Assembly (NCBI GenBank): GCA_021234155.1
Contig: JAJEKV010000005.1
Span: 16,538,089-16,602,088 of the forward strand
Direction: 5' to 3'
DNA: 64,000 nucleotides
Source of the DNA: Isoetes taiwanensis
Lineage: Eukaryota; Streptophyta; Lycopodiopsida; Isoetales; Isoetaceae
The notes under the pieces are model-generated. The model was not told where the DNA came from, did no database searches, and saw only the letters and a program-made list of their open reading frames with translations. Positions 23,384-34,800 of this stretch are shown here, one piece after another; position 1 is the stretch's first letter; each line of letters starts with the position of its first letter. A program made the position numbers and the translations under genes.

Positions 23384-25130
23384 CTTTTTTTTTTAATTGA
23401 AGGCAGTGTATATTAAATATGTATAATAAAGGTACAAAAGGGAGCAATGAGAGCTCTTAACTTTTAGGAGGTAACCTTTAGGAAAGGGTAGGTTATTGAC
23501 CCTGAAAAAACCAACTATCCCAAATCAAACAACAGTTAAAAGTTTATGGAAGTTGCAGGTGTAAACTGGTAGTAGTTAAAGCCGGAGGCTTAGTGATCAC
23601 CCGAGAACCGTCTTTTCTTGGGCTCTCTCTTGGAGTGGTCTTTTCTTCCCATTCCCTTGTTGGCTACAATGAAAAGGCAGTAGGGGCATTTGCATAAATG
23701 AGCCTTTCCTGGGTTGAATCTGTCCTTCTTATCTTTTGCACTGCATAAGATGTATCTTTTTTCGTCATAGTAAGAGAGGTAGCGATTCAAACTCACAGAT
23801 CTTCACCATGTCCATTTGGTACTTCAACTCCAAATTGTGTCAACCAGAGTGCATTTGCATGGAGATTCATTCTCTTCCACCTTAGTCTTTTGAACATAAT
23901 CAAAGTATTACCTGAAAATAAGGAAAAAACCAACATAAGTAATTATGTACCTTATTGCTGATTTCCATATACCTCAAGGACCCAGTTAATATCATATTGG
24001 GTCTGCTTAATGATGGCAGTAGGCCATATAATTTCCTCCTTAAAGATTAAGGAGTTTCTACCATTCCACATTCTCCACATGAGAATATATCTTCTCCACT
24101 CAATAGGGTTTTGGGGAAGAAGAATTACGTGATATGCATATTAGAAAGGCCCGGAATGTTCGGGCTCAGATTCACCCGACTCCAGGAACCCATTCTGCCC
24201 ATAGGCACTCTTTAAAAAGGTGTGCTTCATCTTCTTGATCCTGCAAGCATCTAACACAGATATCAGAGTTAGACATATTAAGCCTCCATCTCTTATTGTT
24301 CGTGGCAAGGGCTTTATGCCAAAGTTGCCACATAAAAGCTTTGATTTTAGGATGAATTGGGCTCTTCCACATAAATTTCAGGTTTCGAGAACCTGCCAGT
24401 TCAATGTTCCATTTCCGAATGAATGGTAACTTCTTGGTCTCTATTGAGGTACCTGTAAGCTAAAATGACTTTATAACCACAAAACCCATTAATGTGCGGG
24501 GAAAACATTAGTATCATGCCAAACTCCATAAGCCAATCTTTGAGTAATACTATTGAAAAGCTACCGAGTCATCTCCTAGATCTGCAAGATCGAATCTTGG
24601 TAAACAAATTCATCAATAATATCACTTATGTAGATAACTCCCCGTTGAGTCCATTGCTTGGCTAACTTAGGAAAGTTAGTGGCAAGACAAATGTTAGGGT
24701 CATCCAGAATCAGAGAGGGGCTCCAAAATATAGGCTGGTCCTGTGAAAGTCCTTCTTTCCAAGTATACATACCTCTAACCTTCAACCATGCCCTAATCCA
24801 CTTCTTAATAATTAAAGGCATAGTGGTAGGGATAGTAAAGTCGAAGTAGATACTATGAGGAAGCTGCATATTAAGATTTCTCCAGCCAAAGGGGTGGCAT
24901 TTCTTAATGTAATAGGAGATGAGAGTACTCACAGGGTGATTAATCTGGTTATTACAGGCCCTAAAGAAGTACTTTGCAGCCAAAGCAGTGGCCTGCTTCT
25001 CAATGTTTATGACCCCCAGACCCCCCATTCTTTTGTGCTTTGCAAAATTCTTCCATAGAAATAGGAATCCAACATCTTCTGCTTGATCCACCTGCTATAA
25101 ACCTTCCAATGATGCTCTGCATTTTTGTCA
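23384..25130 (-). pseudogene. LINE remnant: end of reverse-transcriptase region plus zf-RVT
   Basis: Minus-strand LINE. Poly(T) with tail phrase at 23384-23420. The 25091-24576 segment is an open run of about 170 residues with FLFLWKNFAKHKRMGGLGV and AALAAKYFF-like text, the region after the RT core (WGGLG motif) in plant L1 ORF2. The 24372-24172 segment gives WKSPIHPKIKAFMWQLWHKA and ICVRCLQDQEDEAHLFKEC, a zf-RVT domain with its Cys pair and His. The upstream RT core and endonuclease are absent, so it is 5'-truncated. Stops and shifts separate the two pieces. Confidence 0.8.
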
Positions 25131-25637
25131 AGACTTTCTTAGGGGCCATAATGATGGAGGATTGATAAATTTCATTAATACTTCACATCACAAGCTTCTT
25201 TCTCAAAAAAAAAAAAAAATTATAGGGAGGCCAGACCCAAAATCCTGAAAACAAAAAAAAATCCACAATCAACAATCTTTGACAAGTTCTTTAGCTCCAT
25301 ACTAAATCTCTATCGTCAAATTGCGTATTCTATAGCATATGATAATTCCTCACCCCCCTTAGGGTTTCCTTTAGGGCAACCCAAAATCTATGTCAATATA
25401 GAATCTGTAAAGTAAAAAACGAAGAGAATTGGAAAACACAATCTACAAGTCTTCATTTCTCTCAACTCTCATGGATATCACGTAAATTCTAGATGGTATC
25501 AGAGAATCATCCTCGAACGTTAGGAGCAAAATCTAAAGATATTTAATTTTCTAAATTTGGAAAGAATTCCTTCTTTAGTGAGGCGCGAAGATCGGAACAA
25601 AAAGATAAGGTTGTTTGAGACTTACACAACATTCCAT

Positions 25638-25840
25638 ATCCAAACATTGTCTCTTCGCAATTTCCAATTTAGATTTCCATCATAGATTTGTCAATCATAT
25701 ATGGTACACATCTATCATTCACTCAAATTTGCCATTGCATGTAGCCACCATTTAGAAGACTTAGCCATCACATAGTTCGGAAGCACTCCACTCAAATTAG
25801 AAAACATCTCCTACATTAATTTAAAGTAGAAAGGGTCCCA
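25638..25840. repeat. Direct repeat P, copy 1
   Basis: About 200 bases starting near CCAAACATTGTCTCTTCG and containing GACTTAGCCATCACATAG. It recurs with roughly 90 per cent identity by eye at 26128-26330. Confidence 0.75.
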
Positions 25841-25869
25841 TTGCTAATTAGAACTTGTATATAACAAAG

Positions 25870-26110
25870 TCTTAGCAAGAATGGAATAAACTGCATGAAA
25901 AGAACTTCATAGGTAGCCATTTCCAACCTTCAGACACAGGATATAGCAGAAAAGATCAAGCAATTACGATCTTTCACCAATCATAGAAAAATAAGCTGGC
26001 CTTTCACCGATCTTCATAAAATCACTTCATAAAAATTCCTTACACTTCTAAACTGCCAAATTTGATCTCAACCTAACATCCAAAACAACAGCGCATCCAA
26101 AAGGTCACTC
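25870..26110. repeat. Direct repeat Q, copy 1
   Basis: About 240 bases containing GAACTTCATAGGTAGCC and AATTACGATCTTTCACC. It recurs at 27207-27440 with scattered changes. Confidence 0.75.
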
Positions 26111-26127
26111 CAAAAGGACCTTTTAGG

Positions 26128-26330
26128 GAGTGATCCAAACATTGTCTCTTTGCAATTTCCAATTTAGATCTCCATCACAGATTTGTCAGTCATATATGGT
26201 ACACATCTATCATCCAGTCAAATTTGCCATTGCATCTGGCCATAAAACCACTTAGAAGACTTAGCCATCACATAGTTCGGAAGCATTCCACTCGAATTAG
26301 ACATCTCCTACCTTTAAATCAAAGTAGAAA
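26128..26330. repeat. Direct repeat P, copy 2
   Basis: Second copy of repeat P. The order P-Q-P-Q across 25.6-27.4 kb suggests an old segmental tandem duplication, with 0.9 kb of other sequence between the second P and Q. Confidence 0.75.
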
Positions 26331-27206
26331 GGGTCACATGACCTTATCTCTAGAAAGATCTCAAGTGTATCACTTGGTCATCAGCATCACAATTGTTAAC
26401 ATACTCAAGAACATTTGAAAAATTTTAATCACTCGATCTTCCTCCTTAAGAACTACAATCATAAAAAAATTGATTTCAAATACAAAGCTAACAGACACCA
26501 TTTACGGATATGAGATGGGAGAAGCTATATGGCACGGGCCTATACTAGCCTTTATTACAAACTATATAGATTTATGTAAGTGGCCTACCCAAGAATATTA
26601 GTCATAATTTTGCTGTTCTTAAGCATTTCATTTAGTTGCGGAGCCGATAAGTGCTCCTCATGATCCTCATAAAAGACAAGTGTCTAGAAGCATCTTATAA
26701 TTAAAGTGGAACTCGTGCGATCCCCCTCTCCCCTTCCCCTTTTTGTTGGAACCATCTTCTTTAAACAAAAAGGACATGTCAAGCATTTTTTTATCTAATT
26801 AATTATTGAAAAGACGAGTTCTTTCATGTGAGTTTCGGTCCCAACAAGATCCAATACAAGTAATATTTCAAAAATAATGGTTCAGATTACTGGAAACGAG
26901 TTCTGAGTTCCAAAACATTCAAAAGTAATCACAATATTTTAAGATCACTGCAGAATGTATTTAGGATATTAGAAAAAAGTTCCAAAACACTATAGAGCTT
27001 CTCATTTAACAATCTAGACCTCCAGCCAGACGAACCAAGATCAATCTGGAATGCATTCATAGACGAGATTAAAAACATAATAGAGCAGCAGTGTAACATG
27101 CATATAAAAAACTAAACATACTTTGAAAGAAACTATAGAAACCAGGATTGTAAGCATCTGGTGCACAAGAAAAGCCTTTTCTACAAAAGAAAGCAATGCA
27201 TATGAT

Positions 27207-27440
27207 ATAGTCTTAGCAAGAATGGAGTGAACTACATGAAAAGAACTTCATAGGTAGCCATTTCCAACCTTCAGACGCAGGATTTACCAGAAAAGATCAA
27301 GCAATTACGATCTTTCACCGATCATAGAAAAATAAGCTAGCCTTTCACCGATCTTCAAAAAATCACCTCATAAAGATTCCTGACACTCCTAAACTGTCGA
27401 ATTTGTTCTCAACCTAGCATCCAAAAGGTCCTTCCAAAAG
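27207..27440. repeat. Direct repeat Q, copy 2
   Basis: Second copy of repeat Q, with the shared phrase GAACTTCATAGGTAGCC. It lies about 1 kb upstream of the Hsp70 start. Confidence 0.75.
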
Positions 27441-28396
27441 CATCCTTTAAAGAGCATCCAAAAGGTCACCCCAAAAAGATCCCTGCACCTAATCTAATCT
27501 CAATCTGGCCGCTATTATTCTGGCTAGGCATCACAGAAATGCCATAGCCAAAGAGTTGAAGCCTAGAATGAAAAATGCCTCAAAAAATACTATGGCTACC
27601 TCTGCCACGTCCAAATGTAAAGTATCCAGAATTCACGTTTCAATAATTGCTTTTCAAGTACAATTCCCTCTGTGCTGACGTGCGTGAGCACTCCTTCCAC
27701 GCCAGATTTGCACCTAAAAAGCAATTCTTATATACAAAAACCCTTAAACCTTAGTGTGGAAATGCAAGCAAGCATCTATATCCAAACAGACTTTGGGATA
27801 TCATAGACCAATTGGGGCCATAGTTGGAGTTGGATATCAAACTTATTTTCTCTTGCTCAAGCTAATCCTTTTGCCAAGTAAGGTTCTGGTTGTGAGCTCT
27901 TCGTTATTATTGTAAGAGCATGAAGCCCATTTGGTGTTGAATGTTAGAGCACATACTAAATGTCGAGAGGACTTCAATATTTGTTGTAAGCTCTTTCACT
28001 ATTTGTTGTAAGGTCTTTGTTATTATTAGGAAGCATTGAAGCCTTCAATATTTGAAGCACATACTAAATAAATTTGCCACATGGGAATACTACTGGATTT
28101 TTCTATTGCTGATGAGTTGATACATAATGCCCACAAGAAAGTATTTCAATATATGCTGCTATTAGTTTCCAGTTTTATTGTTATTTCGTGTAGGTAAGCT
28201 TATTAGTGGGTTCAGGGTTTAGGGATTGCAATTCCGACGGCAAAGAGCTGAGCTGCTCCAAGGTATTTTGCCTCCTTTTGCTTTCGGTGGACAATCCCTT
28301 GAAATTTTGCTTGTAGTTGGGGTTTTCTTTGCGTTATAGTTCAAAACAACAGAATTCATGTGGACGACTGGTTTGGTCTGCTTATAGTGCAAGAAT

Positions 28397-30974
28397 ATGG
28401 CGGGGCTTGTGGCGGCTCGATTAGGAAGGAGGACAATTTCGTCTTGTGCAAAACATGTGGCAAGACGGGAAGTAGCATCTCTGAAAGTGAGATTTCGGCC
28501 CTACTTTAACTGCTTTATTATTTGTGCATTTCTTTGACGAAGTTAATCTACAGTCTAAGATGTTTCTGCATGACATTGAAAATATTTTACATTGTGTCAT
28601 TACCTTTCGCAGGAGATTATGCCTTCGTCTATTTTTTCTTCTTCAGGCTATGTTTGGCGGTCTACATTACGGCCTTTCAGTAGGCAAGTCATCAAATAAT
28701 GGGTTTTCTTACTTTTGTTGGTAATAAAAATCGTTAGAGTCCGTCTACTTGTAATAATGAAATATGCTGTTTAACCACTCTAGGAAATGATAACTACTGG
28801 AATTCAATGTTGCTCGTTATTAGCCAGACGTCTATGTTGTCATCTTAAGGATCAGAGGTTTTTATGATGGCGAATATGTCAAAATATCTATGATGATTTA
28901 TTTTGCAGCAAGGGGGGATCTGATATTATTGGAATTGATTTGGGGACTACTAATTCATGTGTTGCCGTTATGGAAGGCAAGGTAGGTATTGTAATTGTGT
29001 TTTTTTATTTGGTTCTGGTTTTTTATGAAAGTTATACATTTCTAACAGTCGTAGAGCTCTTTTTTCTTCCCTTTTTCTTTCTTCTGTAGACTCCAAAAGT
29101 GATTGAAAATGCTGAAGGCGCAAGAACAACTCCATCTGTTGTAGCATTCACTCCAAAGGGTGAAAGGCTGGTTGGAACTCCTGCAAAACGTCAGGCAGTG
29201 ACAAATCCTACAAACACCTTGTATGGAACAAAACGTCTTATTGGTAGACAGTTTGATGATCAACAAGTTCAAAAGGAAATGAAGATGGTGCCATACAAGA
29301 TTGTCAGGGCACCAAATGGTGATGCATGGGTTGAAGCTGGTGGGCAGAAGTACTCACCAAGTCAAGTTGGAGCGTTTGTTTTGGGGAAGATGAAAGAGAC
29401 TGCAGAAGCTTATCTAGGTAGACCTGTATCAAAGGCAGTTATCACAGTCCCTGCTTATTTTAATGATGCTCAACGACAGGCAACAAAGGATGCTGGAAGA
29501 ATAGCAGGCCTTCAGGTTGAACGAATCATTAACGAGCCAACAGCTGCATCTCTTTCTTATGGAATGGATAGGAAGGAAGGTCTTATTGCTGTCTTTGATC
29601 TTGGAGGAGGGACATTTGATATTTCTATTCTAGAAATCTCTGGAGGTGTTTTTGAGGTATAATGTGGGTCTCTTGACTCATCTTATTTAATAGCAATTCT
29701 GATTTGCATGTTGTTTTCAGGTAAAAGCTACTAATGGCGATACTTTCCTTGGAGGTGAAGACTTTGATAATGCTTTAGTGCAGTATCTTCTTGCCGAGTT
29801 CAAAAGAGACCAAGGAATTGATTTATCCAGTGATAGACTTGCAATACAGAGGCTACGAGAGGCAGCAGAAAAAGCAAAAGTCGAGTTGTCATCTACCACC
29901 CAAACTGATATCAATTTGCCATTCATTACTGCAGATGCATCAGGTGCCAAACATTTGAATATGACTTTAACGAGGTCGAAGTTTGAAACCTTAGTTAACG
30001 ATTTAATTGAAAGGACTAAGCAGCCTTGCAAAGATTGCATGAAAGATGCTGGCATATCTGCCAAGGACATAAATGAAGTACTGCTAGTAGGAGGTATGAC
30101 AAGAATGCCCAAGGTCCAGGACGTGGTTAACAACTTATTTGGCAAGGAACCTTGCAAGGGTGTTAACCCAGATGAGGTCGTGGCCATGGGTGCTGCCATA
30201 CAAGGAGGTGTCCTTCGTGGAGATGTGAAGGATCTTTTATTGTTAGATGTGACACCATTGTCTCTAGGAATTGAAACTTTAGGAGGCGTGTTTACTAGGC
30301 TGATTACAAGGAACACAACTATTCCAACAAAAAAGAGTCAGGTGTTCTCAACTGCTGCTGATGGACAGACACAAGTGGGTATCAAAGTCCTGCAAGGAGA
30401 ACGTGAAATGGCATCAGACAACAAGATGCTTGGTCAGTTTGATTTAGTTGGCATCCCTCCAGCTCCTAGGGGGGTTCCACAGATTGAAGTGACATTTGAT
30501 ATTGATGCAAATGGGATTGTAAATGTGTCGGCCCGGGATAAGGCCACTGGCAAGGAACAAGCAATCACAATTCAATCTTCTGGTGGGCTGTCAGAATCTG
30601 AGATTGACAAGATGGTAAAGGATGCTGAGATATATGCTCAAAAGGACAAAGAAAGGAAGGAGTTAATTGATGCAAAGAATGACGCAGATACTTTGATATA
30701 TTCAACCGAAAAAAGCTTGAACGAGTACAAGGATAAGATTCCTCAAGATGTTGCTGACAACATTAAGTCGACAATAGATGATCTTAGGAAAGCTCTTGAA
30801 TCAGAGAATGTTCAGAATATTAAGCAGAAAATTTCTGCAGCCCAAGCAGCTTCTTTAAAAATTGGAGAAGCCATTTCCAAGCAGTCACCTGGGTCATCTG
30901 GGGGACCTACTCAGCCTGGTGGAGGTGAAGGGGCAACAGAAGCAGAATATGATGACGTAAAACAAGGCAAATAG
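28397..30974 (+). CDS. Mitochondrial Hsp70 (DnaK-type chaperone), 684 aa, five exons
   Basis: ATP-dependent chaperone of the mitochondrial matrix. The family works with GrpE- and DnaJ-type partners and pulls precursors through the TIM23 import channel. Coding exons: 28397-28486, 28613-28683, 28909-28981, 29090-29656, 29721-30974 (2055 nt with stop). Residues 1-53 form an Arg/Ser-rich targeting peptide ending RSTLRPFSS, as in plant mitochondrial Hsp70s. Hsp70 signatures: IDLGTTNS (63-70), [14 protein letters not shown] (244-257), [17 protein letters not shown] (387-403). The linker and substrate domain follow ([19 protein letters not shown]). The C terminus is a Gly-rich tail ending EYDDVKQGK. 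Intron 2 has a GC donor (AG|GCAAGT at 28684); only this choice keeps frame and yields [11 protein letters not shown]. The other introns are GT-AG. All motifs are intact, so it is probably functional. Poly(A) signal at 31107. Confidence 0.96.
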
Positions 30975-31106
30975 CGGATTAACTTGTAGATTCTGTATAT
31001 GTCTCATTGTTGTGAGATGGCTCAGATCAGGAGTAAAACTGATCACAAATCTTTTTGGCACAATGTAGATGTTTTGATCAATGCTGCATGGTGATTTTGT
31101 ATTTTG

Positions 31107-31112
31107 AATAAA
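31107..31112 (+). terminator. Poly(A) signal of the Hsp70 gene
   Basis: AATAAA 133 bases after the stop codon, followed within 40-80 bases by a TG-rich stretch (TTGTGTTTTGTGTTTTGTG), as expected for a plant 3' end. Confidence 0.65.
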
Positions 31113-31159
31113 GGGCATATGCAGATGCCATCAACGTTGTAGATTTATATTGTGTTTTG

Positions 31160-31880
31160 TGTTTTGTGTTTATGTTTATGTTTGTATAGTAGCAGTTTAA
31201 CGCTGCTTGTGGAAATGGCTATGCATGATATTATGATGTTTGTGTTTATAAGCTCCTGTAAATCGGAGACTTATAAATATGATGTTTGCGTATACTAACG
31301 AGATATTATTTGGCATATGAATTGATGCATTGCTTGTTAATGGCTATATGTGTGAATGTTTCTTCCTGCGCATTAGATGGAGGTACAATCCTGAGAATAT
31401 GCCAAATCAAGGGTGTTAGATTTTACATCACACCCCCTATGTCAACACGCTCCCCATACGCTTCACATACGTACACCAATAACAATACATACATAATAAA
31501 AAACAATACCACCTAAGGTCTCACATCCCCAAAGGAACTGAAAGTCAAAGTAACATAAACTTAAATGCTCTTCTTATACATATGACATATGACTACATGT
31601 GGAGACACAAACAATTGCACCACGTAAAGACATTCTTAACAACGAAACACATGTCAACTCCAAGTTACACATGAAAACCACAAGTTTTTACATTGATAGA
31701 ACACAGAGGCAGCCTCACAAAGAAGCCCAAAGTAGGCGTTTCATCGGCAAGCAGCCCATACACAAGATAGACCAACCATAAACTGAACACCAACAATGAG
31801 CTCAAACAGATTTACACGGCTTCCCATATCCAGGAAGCACACCATCCCTGCAAAACCTGCCAAACCATCAAGCATTTCAA
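31160..31880. other. No gene recognised
   Basis: 3' flank of Hsp70; AT-rich with no coding region seen. Confidence 0.4.
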
Positions 31881-32671
31881 CTACTCCAACTGTACAACTC
31901 CACCTCGCCTCGCCCCTCTAACAGCCATATCTCCATCCACACAGTAGCAATTGGAACAGCAGCCCCACAGTCGATGTACTTTCCAAGAAAGTCTGTGATG
32001 ATGCGTCTCTAGCGTCTCCAGCACAAAGAACACAGACTCCGGAAGAAATCGTTCCACAATCAAGCAATCGAATAGCACAGCTGACGAGCCCTCAATCAAT
32101 CCACATGCCACAAAACTGGAATCACCAGTATATTCCTTCTTGAATATACAGATAAATTTCTTTGCCTGGCAAGCAAGCAACGTGCAAAATTCTGACACTG
32201 GCAGCCCCATCTGAAGCCCGAGTGTTGCTGCCTGCACTCCCAGAACACCAACAAATACAGACAAAACAACAAAATGCTGCTCCAAGAACACCCAACAAGG
32301 CAATCTTCAGTGCCTTGAGCCCTTCCACTTGATAAGACGCGGAATCATGTTCCTCCAAAGCACAGCAACAAACCCAAGGTGATATGGTCTATGGGGTATG
32401 GGATAAAGCCTAGAAAGGTTGGGGCCCGTTGGATAACGATTTCCGTGAAGGATCCGCCCTTTTGGTGTGTTGGTTACCACTAGAGGTGCTAGTGCATAAC
32501 ACAAGGGATCGAATACCTCAGGCATCCCCTCCATCAGCAAATCGCTTCGAAACCAAGATCTCCACACTCGGTAAGCCACTAGGACGCCGAAGATGCCATC
32601 GCCAGCCACCATTTCTACAAGGTTCAAGCTGTCCGGGAACCTACATCGGGCTGTTTCTAGCAGCCCCTTGA
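31881..32671 (-). other. Unrecognised minus-strand ORF cluster, possibly a decayed gene
   Basis: Two adjoining frames. 32627-32307 gives 106 residues (opening MNLVEMVAGDGIFGVLVAYR). 32303-31881 gives 140 residues with a hydrophobic start (FVVLSVFVGVLGVQAATLGL), then LLACQAKKFICIFKKEY and an Arg-rich end. The composition is less AT-rich than the surroundings. I know no matching family. It could be an old gene fragment, an unusual retroelement end or chance. The alternative frame 32358-32122 also has a hydrophobic stretch. Confidence 0.25.
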
Positions 32672-33798
32672 ATAGAAGGCCTGCTATTTCCGACCATGCA
32701 CATCATACAGATAGAAACATCGGAGTCTCCTCAAACCATACAAAACAAAAACGAAGCTCCCTTCCCCCCCCCCCCCCCACCTCACCAAAATCTTAGAAAT
32801 CGATATTTTGTGGACGTAATAAGCGTTTTACCCGCTACGTCTTTGGTCATCATTTTGTTGGCGTGTTTTATTACAAGGATATGAGAACCGAATACTTTTG
32901 ACAACCTTGTAATTCAATAAAGATGCCCATGTATTGTCATTTCTTTGATTTTTGGGTTTGCCCTTTATGCAAGGCGAACCTTTCAAAGGTGGGTTGATGG
33001 AATATACTGTGTGATGCTGCTGGATGTTCCATTTTGAGGGCCCAGATTGAAAACTTATGTTTTCCTATGTGGCGTTAATAAAGGGCTTCTTTGTCGTCGA
33101 TTCATGTGAGGTGGCATTAAGGGGCTTCCACCTGCCAGTTCAACCAACCTTGCTGTCTATGGCGATCATGATTTTTGGGTTGCCCCTAAGGGCAAGCCCT
33201 CCCTTATGTGGGAATGTAGGGTATTTTGGGTATCTGTTGGAATACTTAGATGATTGGCTTAAGCTTGTTGTAGTGGTCATTCTCCTCGTCGCCCTTGTTG
33301 CTGGTCGAGCCCTGCTGCGCTTGTTCAAACTGGCACACTGGCATGCATTCTTTTGCCATGGTATTCTTCGCATAGTGGATGATAAGATGCCACTTTCATT
33401 TCTTGCCTCAACTGGAATGCTTGTAGTAATCCAGCTCTAGATCTGTTGCCCGAGCCATATATTTGCAGGCGGTTGTTTTTTCTGGATCCGGATTCAAAGT
33501 AGTCAGACCATATCTAAAATCAGACCAAGGAAAAAAAGTATGCATTCGATATTGCTTTTGGGTCGGAGTCCAGAAATAAGGTTTGCTTCTGGGCCGCTTC
33601 GAACACATTTAGAAACAGAGGATATTCATCCTAAATTCAAAAATTTCTTTTCATATTTGCTGTCTTAATCTACACATGACCCCTGTTATATGCAAGCTTA
33701 TAGTATTTTGTTCTTTTACTTGTGGCCAAACCCTCAATTTAAAGAATTATTACTGTGAAGGAATGATGGATTTGTGGAAAGGGCATATAATTACTTAA
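32672..33798. other. No gene recognised; poly(C) tract
   Basis: A run of 15 C at 32764-32778. A plus ORF at 33057-33440 (127 aa, containing the hydrophobic run KLVVVVILLVALVAG) has no recognised family; I do not call it a gene. Confidence 0.35.
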
Positions 33799-34799
33799 CA
33801 CTAGAGTTGTCTCAGGGACCTGTTTGGGTTCATCAACCCGTATGGGTCCCTCAATCCCTTCTCCATATTAGGGACTAGTTCTTCATGATACTTATGAGAT
33901 TTTAAATATGAACACCTGAATTGTAAGATTAACTCGAAGTTGTACCACTATATTCAATGGTAAAATAAAATTCTTCACAAGTTTGGCACAAATCGCACCT
34001 TGAAATACACTCAATTCAATGGTTTCGATGATATGATATAATCTCATGACACTCAACATGAAATACAAATTTCAAGATAACATTAATTTTCTATGAACGT
34101 AGCCTACAAATGCTACTCATTTTTCAAATTTCATGTGATTTCATAAAAATTTGATATATCAATGAGCAAATCATAATTTCAATCCTTGAGAGGCCCAGTC
34201 GGGTCCCTGAGGAATTTCTGAAAAACAGACATCCAGGAACCATTTCATATCCATGATATTTGAAATAGAATAAGAATGTGAAGGTACTATTATTTTTCAA
34301 TAGAAGTAGATACTAAGTACTACACATCTTGCTAAATGGATTTCATTTTTTCAAAAAGTTGAGTAGTACTATGAATTTTCAAAATTTTGACCCTCGGGGG
34401 ACCTAATTGGGTCCATAAAAAACTTCTGAACTTCAAACTTTAAGGAATTATTTCTCAAAAATTCTACCATAGATTTTTCTAATTCTTCTTGTGATAGATT
34501 TCTCATATCATGAATCACAAGATGGAAGAATTAGAATTCCTAGGAAAAATCGTATTTGCAAAATAATGTGAGAAATGTTAAAGACTTTGAGAATAAACTT
34601 GATCCTTTTGCATTCGGCTCCACATTATGGCTGGTAATAGAAGCTTTCTATATTTTTCATGAATTTTTTCTTATATGTACACTCATGGAGGACAACATAT
34701 TGTGAGTATGTAGACAGATTCTTTATCTCGAAGCTACAATAGAATTTCAAAAAAAGTGTACGAATGAACCCATTTGGGTTCATCAAGGGACAACTCTAG
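33799..34799. mobile_element. AT-rich TIR-flanked element, about 1 kb, non-coding
   Basis: The left end is ACTAGAGTTGTCTCAGGG (from 33800) and the right end is its near inverse, GGGACAACTCTAGT (34787-34800). The next inner block is also inverted: GTTTGGGTTCATCAA on the left, while TTTGGGTTCATCAAGGG sits at the right. Internally the phrase GGGTCC(C/A) TnAnnAAnTTCTGAA recurs at 34203 and 34410. No ORF. The left end begins CACTAGAG but the right end lacks the matching G, so a CACTA-type MITE with a mutated end is one possibility. No clear target duplication was found. Confidence 0.55.
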
Positions 34800-34800
34800 T

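Larger units (their letters stand above)
25228..28396. other. Repeat-rich upstream region of the Hsp70 gene
   Basis: No coding region recognised. It holds the interleaved direct repeats listed separately. Candidate promoter marks upstream of Hsp70 are a TGACGTG box at 27676-27682 and a TATATACAAA at about 27729. The transcription start is not fixed, and no clear heat-shock element was found. Confidence 0.4.

Noticed and set aside
28524-28724. Plus ORF overlapping Hsp70 exon 2 in another frame
   Set aside because: Shadow frame; the GAGATT... exon with the GC donor gives the conserved presequence end and joins in frame.
29717-30316. Minus-strand 199-aa ORF
   Set aside because: Antisense shadow of Hsp70 exon 5.
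33057-33440. 127-aa ORF with hydrophobic segment
   Set aside because: No family and an ordinary flank; one frame among several in AT-poorer spacer.
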